A stretch of DNA of 64,000 bases from Microbacterium marinum (GTDB taxonomy: Bacteria > Actinomycetota > Actinomycetes > Actinomycetales > Microbacteriaceae). Every line of letters starts with the position of its first letter. The first letter of the stretch is position 1. The position numbers and the translations under genes are program-made. The stretch is taken from contig NZ_JACHMD010000001.1 in NCBI RefSeq assembly GCF_014204835.1, positions 1,426,001 through 1,490,000 on the forward strand, in the 5' to 3' direction. The notes under the pieces are model-generated. The model searched no databases. It was not told the origin of the DNA and was given only the letters and a program-made list of their open reading frames with translations. Of the stretch, positions 29,734 to 39,700 are shown in pieces.

Positions 29734-30574
29734 GGGACCTCCGCCGAGAGGACGGGATCGTCGCGACCTCGATCGTGCCGGTGGCCGACCCGCTCGTCAT
29801 CAACCCGCCCGTCGTATCCTCCAGTCGCGGGTGGATGCCGCCGCCGACGACGTCGACCACGATCGCGGTGACGTTGTCGCGGCCTCCGTGCGCGAGCGCC
29901 TGCGCCACCAGCGAACCGGCGGTGTGGGTGGGGGACCCGCCCACCAGCAGCCCGGCGCGGATGCCCTCGTCGCTGACTTCGCCCGACAGGCCGTCGGAAC
30001 AGATCAGCAGTCGTTCGCCGGTGACGACGGGAAGCAGCCAGTAGTCCGCCGGGCTGCGCTCACCGCCCATCGCGCGGGTGATCACGTTGCGGCCCTCGTA
30101 CTGCGACATCTGCTCCCGGGTGAGCCGGCCGGCATCCACCAACTCCTGCGCCACCGAGTGGTCGATCGTCAGCTGCTCGAGGCGCTCGGAGAGGAGGCGG
30201 TACACGCGGGAATCGCCGACGTTCAGGACGAGCCAGCGCTGCTCGCCGTCCTGCTCGACGGCGACGAGCCCGGTGAGGGTGGAGCCGGCGCCGCGCGTGG
30301 TTCCGGCGGCGATCTCCACGACGGCGCTGTGGGCGGCGTAGACGGCCTGAGCCACCTCTTCGGGAGCGACGTCGCTGCGGCCGACGAAGCCGCGGAACGC
30401 GTCGATCACCGCTGCCGAGGCACGATCGCCGGCTTCGTGTCCGCCCATTCCGTCGGCGACCAAGTAGACCGGGAAGCTCGCCAGGAATGAGTCCTCGTTG
30501 GCCGGACGCCGAAGACCCGGGTCGGTCAGCGCACCGCTGATGACCTCCAGGTGGGCGTCGGGCCGAGTGGTCAT
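29726..30574 (-). CDS. PP2C-family Ser/Thr phosphatase
   Basis: 282 residues. PPM/PP2C metal-site motifs: NEDSFLA, VADGMGGHEAGDRAS, VLNVGDSRVYRL, LLICSDGLSGEV and GGRDNVTAIVVDV. In actinobacteria such phosphatases remove phosphate from Hanks-kinase targets. ATG 30574 overlaps the stop of the membrane FHA gene (ATGA); a much longer upstream frame is rejected because it only shadows that gene. No transmembrane segment is seen, so it acts in the cytosol. It is the likely counter-enzyme to the kinase at 42714-43856. Confidence 0.94.
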   Translation of the reverse strand: MTTRPDAHLEVISGALTDPGLRRPANEDSFLASFPVYLVADGMGGHEAGDRASAAVIDAFRGFVGRSDVAPEEVAQAVYAAHSAVVEIAAGTTRGAGSTLTGLVAVEQDGEQRWLVLNVGDSRVYRLLSERLEQLTIDHSVAQELVDAGRLTREQMSQYEGRNVITRAMGGERSPADYWLLPVVTGERLLICSDGLSGEVSDEGIRAGLLVGGSPTHTAGSLVAQALAHGGRDNVTAIVVDVVGGGIHPRLEDTTGGLMTSGSATGTIEVATIPSSRRRSRD

Positions 30575-31806
30575 CAGCTGTCCGCGAGGTGGAGTTCTGC
30601 GTCGCCGAGCAGGAACCGCCCCGACAGTGCGGTCGGTGCGGTCACCTCGGTCTCGGCATCGGCCGGTCCCACGAAGACGCCGTTGGTCGACGCGAGATCG
30701 GTGATGGTCCACTGGCCGGCGTCGCGGCGCAGCAGCGCATGCGTCTTGGAGACCGTCCGGGTGACGTCGTCGATCGGCACGCGCTGCGCGCCCGGCGAAT
30801 CCGACGGAGCGACGGGGTTCCGTCCGAGGACGGCGACCTCGCTCTGGAGCGACACGGTGATGCCGCCCGGAAGAGTGAGCGTGGTGGTGGGTTGACGGTG
30901 CGCGGCGAGGACGGTGTGCTCGTCGAGATCGTCGTCCGCCGGCGCAGGCGCGGCTGCGGGTGCGGCGGGCGCGGGAGCTGCTGCGGCGGGTGCCGGAGCG
31001 GGGGAGGGTGCCGCCGGCGCGGGGGCGGGCGCCGCGACCGGTGCGGCGGGAGGCGGCATCCACGGGTTGTTCGCCGGGGGAGCGACCGGTGCCGCCGGCG
31101 CCGTGCCCGGAACCACGGGGGCACCCGGCGCCGGAGCGAAAGCGGCAGCGGGCGCCTGGGGCGCGGCGGGGGCGGCCTGCGCGGGTGCCGAATCCGGGGC
31201 CGCGAAGGGTGTCGGCGGGATGCCGCCAGTGTGGACGGTGGGGATGCCGCGCCACTGCGCCGCTCCCCAGCCGACGAGGCTCGCCCAGAGGGGGAGGAGG
31301 GCGACACCCAGCACCACGAACCCGACGCCGAGGGAGAAGCCGCGGCACAGCGCGAGCATCATCCGGATCTGGAGGATGAGGACGAGCGCGCCGTAGAGGA
31401 CCCAGAGGACCACCAGCGTGACACCGGCGCCGATGACCGCGCCCTGCGCGCCACCGCCGCTGAAGCCGGCGTCGACGACTGCTTCGGCGGCCGCCGCCGT
31501 CACGACGCCGCCCACGATCGCCACGACGATGCCGGCGCCGGCCTGCACGGCCGCCCACCAGCCCTTCATGCCAGCGACCTCGAAGAGCGTCCAGATGTTG
31601 TAGACCGGAACCCAGGCCTTCCAGGTGGGGCGCCCCACCTTGGCGAAGACGGCGCTCAGCGCCAGCGCGAGCCACACGTACACCGCGATCACGAGGACGA
31701 GCTGCACGATCGTCGCGACGATCGACATTCCGCCGACGGCAGCCCCTCCGGGTACCACCGCGTGCAGCGTATCGACCGCGCCGATCGCTCCTGTCAGTCC
31801 GCTCAC
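30574..31806 (-). CDS. Membrane protein with C-terminal FHA domain
   Basis: 410 residues. The N-terminal part is a DUF5684-like membrane domain with four or so helices and the marker YNIWTLFEVAGMKGWWA. A long Ala/Pro-rich linker (about 195-290) follows, then DEHTVLAAHR (Thr298), then an FHA domain (about 314-408) with VAVLGRNP, VSKTHALL and LASTNGVFVG, the phosphothreonine-binding residues. It may recruit phosphorylated partners to the membrane. GTG 31806 has a strong GGAGGA upstream. The DEHTVL segment resembles the Thr motifs of the repeat protein, so it may itself be phosphorylated. Confidence 0.86.
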   Translation of the reverse strand: MSGLTGAIGAVDTLHAVVPGGAAVGGMSIVATIVQLVLVIAVYVWLALALSAVFAKVGRPTWKAWVPVYNIWTLFEVAGMKGWWAAVQAGAGIVVAIVGGVVTAAAAEAVVDAGFSGGGAQGAVIGAGVTLVVLWVLYGALVLILQIRMMLALCRGFSLGVGFVVLGVALLPLWASLVGWGAAQWRGIPTVHTGGIPPTPFAAPDSAPAQAAPAAPQAPAAAFAPAPGAPVVPGTAPAAPVAPPANNPWMPPPAAPVAAPAPAPAAPSPAPAPAAAAPAPAAPAAAPAPADDDLDEHTVLAAHRQPTTTLTLPGGITVSLQSEVAVLGRNPVAPSDSPGAQRVPIDDVTRTVSKTHALLRRDAGQWTITDLASTNGVFVGPADAETEVTAPTALSGRFLLGDAELHLADS

Positions 31807-31864
31807 CGTTCCTCCTCGACCTGCCTACCGTAACGACCGTTCGCGCGCATGGTTCCTCGACACC

Positions 31865-34366
31865 CTATCGGCGCGCTGCGCGGGCGCCGTCGCCGACGCG
31901 GGGCCGCCGACTGCGGAGCGAGCGCAGCGACACGCGAGCGCGCAGGCGCTGCCAGAACGTCTTCTCCGCGGCCAGACGCGACCGCTCCGCGTCGACGATC
32001 CGCCAGAACTCGGCGTTCTCCTCGGCCGAGGGCGGAGCGACGTCGAAGACCGAGCGATCGGCCCACGTCGCCAGGCGCGCACCGGGCGCGGCATCCTCGC
32101 CGGCGTAGAGTGCGGCGAGCTCCTGACGTGTCTGCGTGCGCGGTACCGGGTAGCCGTGGTCGACGGCCGTGTCGACGAACTCCTGCCATCCGCCGGTGAA
32201 CCGCTCGACCACGTCGGGACTGCGCCGCCGCGAGCGTCGGCGGAAAGCCTTCGCGGCGACGATGGCCAGCAACGGGCCGAAGAGGATCGTCAGGCCCAGC
32301 AGTGAGACGCCGGTGACACGGAGAGCGAACCAGAGGGGCTCGAGATCGGCTCCCTCCTCGGTCACGTCGTCGCTGCGCTCGGTCCCGTCCGCCGGGTTCG
32401 CATCGGCGGGCAGCACCGATTCGGCCTGCTCGCGTCGCACGTCGGTCGGGTTCTGCGGATCTTGCCGCTGCTCGAGATCGGGCGAGGGGAACGTCTCATG
32501 CTGAGGCGTCACGTCCAGCGCGGTCCAGGAACCGCCGGCATCCTGCACCTCGATCCACGCCGCGAGATCGCCGCCCCGGCAGCTCCCGTCGTCGCACGTC
32601 GGCAGCTCCTGCGTCGAGGTCAGCCGGGTGCCCACGACGACGCGGGCGTCGAAGCCCAGCTGGTCGGCGATGAGCATGCCCGCGACGGCGAACTGCTCCT
32701 CGTCGCCGACGCCGGCCACGAGTGTGGCGTCGTCGGTGCCGCCGACCTCGCGCTGACGGTCGAGCAGCTGCGTGAACAGGTCATCGATTCGGTCGGTCGA
32801 GTGGCCGGCACGGCTCGGCTGGAAATCGTCGGTGCCGAGATCGGTGAGCCACGCCGGGGGAGTCGTGGGGTCGACTGTCAGGGCGTGGCTGAGGTAGCCG
32901 CGCGCCCGGAGGAGCTCGATCAGGGTCTCGAGGCCGCTGCCGCCTCCCGACACGCCCTGCGCCTCGATCCACTCGCGAAGACTTTCGGGCACGACCGTGT
33001 CGGGCAGCGACGGGCCGCTGCGCGAGGGTTCGAGGGATGCCGCCGCGACCGGCGAGTCCACGGCGGCGCTGAGCCGGTAGGAGTCGCCCGACTCGAGACC
33101 GCCGTCGATGAGCTCGACGGCGGCGCCGGTGGCGACGTTGTGGAAGAAGCCGTCGGACAGATCCGCCGCGCGGGCGCCGTCGAAGGAAACGGACTGCAGG
33201 CTCCCGGCAGTGGGCAGCCAGATGCCGTCGAGCGTGTCGACGGTGACCGTCAGGTCGACCGCGTCGCCGCCCGCGCTGTCCAGTCGCGAGGGCACGCGGG
33301 TGAAAGCCGTGGCGGGGTCGCCCGGGCCCGTCGCGGGGTCGACGGCGCGCGCCGTGCGCCCGTCGTAGTAGGGGAGGGTCGCCAGGCGCAGGCGGTCGAC
33401 CTGGTCGGGAGCATCGACCGTGAAGAGCGTCGCCGCGTAGGCGTCGTCGTCGGTGAACGCTCCGCGATACTGCGCGAGAGGGCTGAGGGTCTGTGCGATC
33501 TCGAGCACCGGATCGACGGCGCTTCGAGCGACGTCGCGCGTCTGCCCGGCAAGTGCCCACGGACCCCACGCCCCGGCGCCGACCACCGCGAGCGCGACCA
33601 TCGTCGTCGCGACGGCGGCGCGGCCGACGAGGCCCCGGGTCGCCGGTCCCGTCGTCCGCACACCGCTCGCCGCGACCGCGGTGGCGAGGGCCCGCCGTCG
33701 CTCGGAGCGGGTGCGCCAGACCACGACGCCCAGGGCGGCGACGATCGCGGCGGCACCCACGAGCACCTCGCGGGCGAGGGAGAACGAGCCGATCGACAGT
33801 GGCGCGGTGAGCTCACGCGCGCCGAAGACGACGCCGAACACGGTCAGGAGGAGACCGGCGGGGACGGCGACGATCCACCAGCGGCTCGACCGCCACGCGA
33901 CACTCAGCGCCAGCGTGGGGAGCGCGATGAACAGGAACAGCGTCGGCGCCAGGGTCGTCTGATAGCTCCCGAGCGGCAGCTCGAGGGTCAGCAGGTCCTT
34001 CCATCCCGTGACGGGGGCGGTGAGGACGCCGATGAAGCCGCGCAGCGCCGCCGAGGGCGAAACCAGGCTTCCGGGCGCGGCGACGGGGAGGCCGAGGAGC
34101 ACGTAACCGCCCAGCGCGGCGAGGGCGACCCACCAGCCCGACCAGCGCCACCGCATGCCCAGGGCCGCGACGACGTGGGCCACGAGCAGACCCGCGGCGA
34201 CGGTCAGGACGAACGTCCCGCTGCGGTAGATGGGCCAGGCGGCCACGGCGCCGACGGCGAAGAGGAGGTCGAGGAGGAGGGCTTGGACGACGAGGAACCG
34301 CACCCGCGCGGCGGCGCCGGCGCGGGACTCGCGTGCGGCGCGCAGGTCTCGCCGTGACGCGCTCAC
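31865..34366 (-). CDS. Transglutaminase-like membrane protein (TgpA type), apparently catalytically dead
   Basis: 833 residues from GTG 34366, overlapping the DUF58 stop. The order is N-terminal membrane helices (LLLDLLFAVGAVAAWPIYRS onward), an extracellular region with a transglutaminase-like core, another helix (VTGVSLLGLTILFGPLLAIV) and a cytosolic basic tail. In TgpA-type cores the nucleophile sits in a G-x-C-E-x-[YF]-A pattern; here it reads GDEEQFAVA, with Glu556 at the Cys position. The His-containing HAW motif reads AAW (Ala602). The last acidic residue is kept (LDVTP, Asp618). So I infer a pseudo-enzyme that binds rather than crosslinks. Partner genes: DUF58 and MoxR. Confidence 0.8.
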   Translation of the reverse strand: MSASRRDLRAARESRAGAAARVRFLVVQALLLDLLFAVGAVAAWPIYRSGTFVLTVAAGLLVAHVVAALGMRWRWSGWWVALAALGGYVLLGLPVAAPGSLVSPSAALRGFIGVLTAPVTGWKDLLTLELPLGSYQTTLAPTLFLFIALPTLALSVAWRSSRWWIVAVPAGLLLTVFGVVFGARELTAPLSIGSFSLAREVLVGAAAIVAALGVVVWRTRSERRRALATAVAASGVRTTGPATRGLVGRAAVATTMVALAVVGAGAWGPWALAGQTRDVARSAVDPVLEIAQTLSPLAQYRGAFTDDDAYAATLFTVDAPDQVDRLRLATLPYYDGRTARAVDPATGPGDPATAFTRVPSRLDSAGGDAVDLTVTVDTLDGIWLPTAGSLQSVSFDGARAADLSDGFFHNVATGAAVELIDGGLESGDSYRLSAAVDSPVAAASLEPSRSGPSLPDTVVPESLREWIEAQGVSGGGSGLETLIELLRARGYLSHALTVDPTTPPAWLTDLGTDDFQPSRAGHSTDRIDDLFTQLLDRQREVGGTDDATLVAGVGDEEQFAVAGMLIADQLGFDARVVVGTRLTSTQELPTCDDGSCRGGDLAAWIEVQDAGGSWTALDVTPQHETFPSPDLEQRQDPQNPTDVRREQAESVLPADANPADGTERSDDVTEEGADLEPLWFALRVTGVSLLGLTILFGPLLAIVAAKAFRRRSRRRSPDVVERFTGGWQEFVDTAVDHGYPVPRTQTRQELAALYAGEDAAPGARLATWADRSVFDVAPPSAEENAEFWRIVDAERSRLAAEKTFWQRLRARVSLRSLRSRRPRVGDGARAARR

Positions 34367-35715
34367 GTCTGGGCTCCCTTGGCGAGGAGGTGGCGGAGGT
34401 CGTCGAGCAGCCCGATGGAGATGACGGTCATCGATCCGAGGCGCCGGATGCCGGGTTCGGCGGTGGGCGCGCACACCAGAGCGGCGACGGCGACGTCGGA
34501 GCCGAAGGCGAGGGCGGCGGTCTGAAGCTGGGCCGGGGTCAGCGTCGAGCCGCAGATGAGGAAGGCGATCGACACGTCGGGGTGGCTCTCGGCTGCCAGC
34601 GATGCGACGTCGCGCAGCGGGCTCACCCGTTGGGAGAGGTCGACGCCCGAGAGGTCGTCGAGGAGCGTGCGCGAGGAGATGGTGTGGAGCTCGCGCGCGG
34701 TGCGTACGGCCCGCCGCGCGAACTCGGGCACCTCGCCGCCGACGACGACGTCGACGTCGCGCCCGTCGCGGATGCCGCGGACGCCGATGGATGCCGCGGC
34801 GCTCACGGCCAGCTCGAACTCGTCGTCGTCGGCGTACTCGTCTTCACCGAGGGACAGCGCGATCACCATGCGGGAGCGGCGGGTCTCCTCGTACTGGCGC
34901 ACCATGAGGTCGCCGGTCTTCGCCGTCGACTTCCAGTGGATCTGGCGGGGGGAGTCGCCGGGGACGTAGGGGCGCAGGGCGTGGAACGAGAAGTCGGCGT
35001 CGACGATCGTGCGGGATGCCGTGCCCTCGAGGTCGCGGATGAATCCCGCTGCCGTGCTGCGGAGGGCCGTGGTGACCGGGTGCACGTAGAGGGTGTGCGT
35101 GTCTTCCCAGGTGGCTTCGCGGGTGAGGATGCCGAGGGGGTCGCCGCGCACGGTGCGGGCGGGGCCGACGGTGACGACACCGCGCCGGGCCGTCGGGATC
35201 ACGACGTGCTCGCGGAAGTCGTGTCGCGGACGCAGGAGCGGGATGTGGACGTCGACGAGGCCGTCGCCGACCGGCACATCGACGCGGCCGGGCAGAGCGG
35301 CGGTGCGACCGATGTTGGTGACCACCAGTTCGCCTTCGACGGGCGTCCCCGCCACGACGCGGTCATGGTCGAGGAGCAGCCGCACGTCGTATGCGCGCGC
35401 GCTGAAGAGGAACGGCACCGAGAACACGAGCAGGAGGAGCGCTGCCCCGCCGGCCACGGCGAATTCGAGCAGGCCGAGCGCGAGCCCGACCCCGAGACCC
35501 ACCAGGGCCACACCGAAGGCGACCCACCCGGCAGGGGTGACCGTCTCGACGATCCAGGTGAGGGTTTGGGCAGCGACCGCCCGCACGCGCCGCCAGGACT
35601 GCACACCTCGCACCGCGAGGACGGTCGTCGACCTCGCGGTGCCGCCGTAGCGGGTGCGCGCGAAGCCGGTGGACGCGGAGGTCCGGCTCAGGCGCGATTC
35701 GGTGTGGAAGCTCAC
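34363..35715 (-). CDS. DUF58-domain protein
   Basis: 450 residues. Two membrane helices (about residues 60-105: AGWVAFGVALVGLGVGLALG and the next) are followed by the DUF58 domain with its hallmark FHALRPYVPGDSPRQIHWKS then AKTGDLMVRQYEE. DUF58 proteins usually accompany MoxR ATPases and transglutaminase-like membrane proteins, as here, and often carry a vWA-like fold. Start GTG 35715 overlaps the moxR stop (GTGA); its stop overlaps the next gene's start. Confidence 0.92.
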   Translation of the reverse strand: MSFHTESRLSRTSASTGFARTRYGGTARSTTVLAVRGVQSWRRVRAVAAQTLTWIVETVTPAGWVAFGVALVGLGVGLALGLLEFAVAGGAALLLLVFSVPFLFSARAYDVRLLLDHDRVVAGTPVEGELVVTNIGRTAALPGRVDVPVGDGLVDVHIPLLRPRHDFREHVVIPTARRGVVTVGPARTVRGDPLGILTREATWEDTHTLYVHPVTTALRSTAAGFIRDLEGTASRTIVDADFSFHALRPYVPGDSPRQIHWKSTAKTGDLMVRQYEETRRSRMVIALSLGEDEYADDDEFELAVSAAASIGVRGIRDGRDVDVVVGGEVPEFARRAVRTARELHTISSRTLLDDLSGVDLSQRVSPLRDVASLAAESHPDVSIAFLICGSTLTPAQLQTAALAFGSDVAVAALVCAPTAEPGIRRLGSMTVISIGLLDDLRHLLAKGAQT

Positions 35716-36707
35716 GCACTCTCTTTCGCGCGGGAATCGTGGAGGCCCTGCTCCTTCTGGCTGGGCGGGACGACGTCGAGGAGGACCTGGCCGATGACCG
35801 CTCCTGGCGTGACGCCGTCGAACTCGGCCTCGGGGTCGAGGATGAGGCGGTGCGCCAGGACGGGGCCGGCGAGGGCCTTGATGTCGTCGGGCGTGACGTA
35901 GGTGCGCCCGTGAGCGAGGGCCCAGGTGCGGGAGGCGCGGGTGAGGGCGAGCGCGCCGCGCACGCTGACGCCGAGGCGGACCTCGGTCGCCAGGCGCGTC
36001 GCCTCGACGATGCGGGCGATGTAGTCCAGCACCAGCGGGTTCAGGTACGCGCCCCGGGCGATGTCGGCGAGGCTGACGACGCCCTGCGGGGTGATGACGG
36101 GCTCGACCTCGCGGCGCCCCGCGCTGGACCCTTCCAGGATCCGGACGGTCGCGGCGTGGTCGGGGTACCCGAGGCTCGCCTTCATCAGGAAGCGGTCGAG
36201 CTGCGCCTCGGGCAGGCGGTAGGTGCCGGCCTGCTCGACGGGGTTCTGCGTCGCGACGACGAGGAACGGGATGCCGACGGGGCGGGTGACGCCGTCGACC
36301 GTGACGTGGCCTTCCTCCATGACCTCAAGAAGCGCCGACTGCGTCTTCGGGGAGGCGCGGTTGATCTCGTCGGCGAGCACGACGTTCGCGAAGATCGGTC
36401 CCTGGTGGAACTCGAACTCGCCGCGACGCTGGTCGTAGACGGTGATGCCGGTGACATCGCCCGGGAGGAGATCGGGCGTGAACTGGATGCGGGAGCTCGT
36501 TCCCTGCACGGACTGCCCCATCGCGCGGGCGAGGGAGGTCTTGCCGGTTCCCGGGAAGTCCTCGAGGAGCAGGTGCCCCTCCGAGACCATCGCCGTGAAG
36601 GCGAGCTCGATCACGTGCCGCTTGCCCAGGACGACCTGCTCGACGTTGTCGACGAGCTTGCTGAACGTCTCATGGAACCAGGTGCTCTGCTCCTGGGTGA
36701 TCGTCAT
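35712..36707 (-). CDS. MoxR-family AAA+ ATPase
   Basis: 331 residues from ATG 36707, with GAGAGGA five to six bases upstream. Walker A EDFPGTGKTSLARAM, Walker B VVLADEINRASPKTQSALLE, sensor VVATQNPVEQAGTYRLPEAQ with the arginine-finger region LDRFLMKASLGYPD. MoxR ATPases act as chaperones or assembly factors for partner vWA/DUF58 proteins. The frame upstream of 36707 is rejected: no family residues and an overlap with the giant gene. Confidence 0.94.
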   Translation of the reverse strand: MTITQEQSTWFHETFSKLVDNVEQVVLGKRHVIELAFTAMVSEGHLLLEDFPGTGKTSLARAMGQSVQGTSSRIQFTPDLLPGDVTGITVYDQRRGEFEFHQGPIFANVVLADEINRASPKTQSALLEVMEEGHVTVDGVTRPVGIPFLVVATQNPVEQAGTYRLPEAQLDRFLMKASLGYPDHAATVRILEGSSAGRREVEPVITPQGVVSLADIARGAYLNPLVLDYIARIVEATRLATEVRLGVSVRGALALTRASRTWALAHGRTYVTPDDIKALAGPVLAHRLILDPEAEFDGVTPGAVIGQVLLDVVPPSQKEQGLHDSRAKESA

Positions 36708-36742
36708 CGTGTTCCTCTCGGATGCCGCGGGTGCGGGACAGG

Positions 36743-39700
36743 TCAGGGGGTGCCGGTCGGCGTGGGGTCTGGCGTCGGCTCGGGTGTCGGCTCCGGCTCG
36801 GGCGGCGGAAGCGCACAGGTCTTGGAGTGCGTTGTGGTTCCTAGCACGGACAGGCCGCCTCCCCACGTCACGCCGTAGGTGTACTTCCGCGAGAGTGGCT
36901 GCTCCTCCGTCTGCACCGCCTGCACCGTTGCTTCTCCGAGCACCTGAACGTTCCCTTGTGGCGCCTCGCCGACATTGCAGCTGTCAGGGAATCGGACCTG
37001 TGCCGTGTACGAGGGGCCGCGGGTGTCCGCAGTGACTTCTCGTGCGTTCGCCGTTCCACAGCCGTACGTGTCGTTGCACAGCGCGGCCAGGATCCTTCCC
37101 GGCGGAACGCCGAGCGTGAACAGACTCTTGAAGTCGCGGGTGTAGGTCGCGCCGTTATCAGCCGAATAGCGGACATCGAAGAAGAGGCTCCGGCGGAGGT
37201 TCGGAGTGGAGATGTCGTCCCACCGGTAGACGGCCATACCGCCGTCGCTGAACTGGTCAGCGTTCGTCCCGATGCGGTACGTCGCGTCGCCCTGCGGCGC
37301 GTCGATTTCACCGACAGGCGTCAACTCCTGGGAGACCGGAGCGCCGTCGCCGAACTGCTCGCCATCGTCGAGCGTCTTCGCGCACGCGCGAATGGTTACT
37401 CGCTCCCACAAGGGCAGGTCTCGGAACTCCTTCGTGACAGTACCTCCGCCGCCTCCCGTGCGCTGATCGCCCGGCGTGCAGGTCTGGCCGCCCGTAGAAA
37501 AGCCCACGATGATCGCGTCGCCGACACCGTTCGGCGTGACGGTGGCGCGTGCCGTGACGATGGACCCATCGACGTTCTGCGAAACATCGAGGCTGACCGC
37601 CGGCGCGCCGATGCCGTGGGCGCGGAGCTCGAGCGAGCGACCCTCCGTCGACCCGCCGGCGATGGGCGGCAGGTCGAACTGCGTCAGCGGTGTCGCCACG
37701 AGCGCGGTGGGCTCGTTCGAGCCGATCTGGTAGCCGGAGAAGGTGGCGATGCCTCCGCTCACCGACTGCGTCGCACTGCCGGCGGCGCCGCCGTCGAGGC
37801 GGACGCTTCCGGTGGTGTCATCGAGGCCCGTGATCACGATCGTCGCGACCCCACCGCCGTTGCCGGCGGGGACCGGGTCGAACGTCGACCCTCGAGGCTG
37901 CGAGGGCGCACGGTAGGCCCACGCCTGCGCCTCGACGCTGCCGCGGGACGTGCCGACGGAGCTGAAGGCGCGGGCCTCGTAGGTCCGCTTCTCGCCGACC
38001 GGAGCAGCGATGGGAGAGCATGCGCCCGAGGCGGGACAGGTCGCCACCTCGCGGCCGCCCGTCGTGATGCGGTAGCCCTCGACGGCCGGGTACGAACCCG
38101 CGTCCGAGGTCACGCGCAGGGTGACGGTGTCCTCGGCGAACGCCGTCCACTCCAGCCGGCTCGGGTTGGCGGGGAGGCCCTGCAGGTCGAGGACCACCTG
38201 TCCGTTGCGATCGCCGCTGGACTGGCGTCCCTGCGCGTCCTGCACCGTGAACGATCCCGTGCACTTCGCGGCGCCTTCAGCGTCGGACGACCAGCTCGCG
38301 CGCACCGCCGTGTCGCCGGCGGGTGCGAAGCTGACCCCGGCGCAGTTGGCCGGTCCCGACGCGCCGACCACGCGCAGCGGGGTGCCCGGCAGCGGGTTGA
38401 CCTCGCCCGACGCGCCGATGACCTCGATCGTGCAGGAAGACGTGCCTCCCGACTGCGAACAGGTCTGCACGGCAGACCCGCCGCGGGGGAGCGTCGACGG
38501 CGAGGGGCCGACCGTCAGCACCAGGCTCGAGGCCTCGGTCTCGGGGTGGCTCGGCAGGCTGATCGCGATCGATTCCTCGCGGCCAGGGCGGGCGTCGTCC
38601 TTCGCCGTGATCGAGATCTGGGCGCCCGTGGCATCCACCTCGAACTGATCGCCCCGATACGAGCTTGCGTACTCGACGGCATCCCAGTCCTCGGTGCCCG
38701 CCCACTGGACCATCTTCGCGAGGTCGTACGTGGCGGTCTCTCCCGGCCGCACACCGAGGGAGGCGCTGCGCAGCGTCGGCTGCGGCGTCTCGGCTTCGAC
38801 CGCGACCTGGAGCGTCAGGTACGTGAACTCGTCCTGGCTGCCGAGGCGGGCCGGCACGACGCACGAGTCCGACCAGGGGGCACCGCGGCCGGCCGCGTAC
38901 CGCACCGTCGTCCCCGAGACGACCCGGCACGTCGCCTCGCGTCGCGCGCCGCCCGCTTCCACCTCATCGGCGTTCAGGACCAGGGTCTCGCCCTCGGGCA
39001 GCACGACCCCATCCGCGACGTCGAAGTCCACCGACTCCTCCTCGAGCACCTGCAGGGGGTCGAGGCCCGCGCGCAGCGTGAGACGCACGTCGGCGGTGCC
39101 CGGCACGCGCAAAAACCCGTAGGACGTGACCTCCGAGCCGTCGAAAGCCTCGCCCGTGACTTCGAAGGGGATCAGGCGCGTCGTCTCGGGCAGCTCTCCG
39201 GCGATGCTCCAGCCCTCGGAGGTGACCCCGGCGGGGTCGCCCCACAGGCTGAGCTCGAGGCCCGAGGGGTCGCCCGCGTTCCACGCCACCATCCCGCTCA
39301 GCACGTCGACGCCGGTTGCGAAGTCGTCGCGGTTCTCGAGCGTCAGCACGGTGTCGCGAACGATCGGGTGGTCGGGCACGGGGTCGCGCACGACCTTCAC
39401 GACCAGCAGCCCGATCGCGCTGTCGCCCTCCGTGTTGGTCACCGTGTAGCTGTAGGAGAACGTTCCGAGCGCCTCGCCGGCGTTCAGGGTGACAGCACCC
39501 TCCTCGACGGATGCCACCCGGTCGGAGAGCGCGTCGAACTCGTCGCTGCCTTCGGGGGCGTTGGGGACGACGTCGGTCAGCTCGAGCTCACTGCCGAACG
39601 GGTCGACGTCGTTGTCTGCGGGGCGCACGACGACGGTGTTGTCGGGGCCGGCCTGCACCTGGACGTAGTCGCTGAAGGTGACCGGGCTCGGGTCGCTCTG

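Noticed and set aside
29726..31675. A long minus-strand frame extending the phosphatase upstream
   Set aside because: PP2C homology begins at ATG 30574, which overlaps the FHA stop; the upstream part only shadows the FHA gene.
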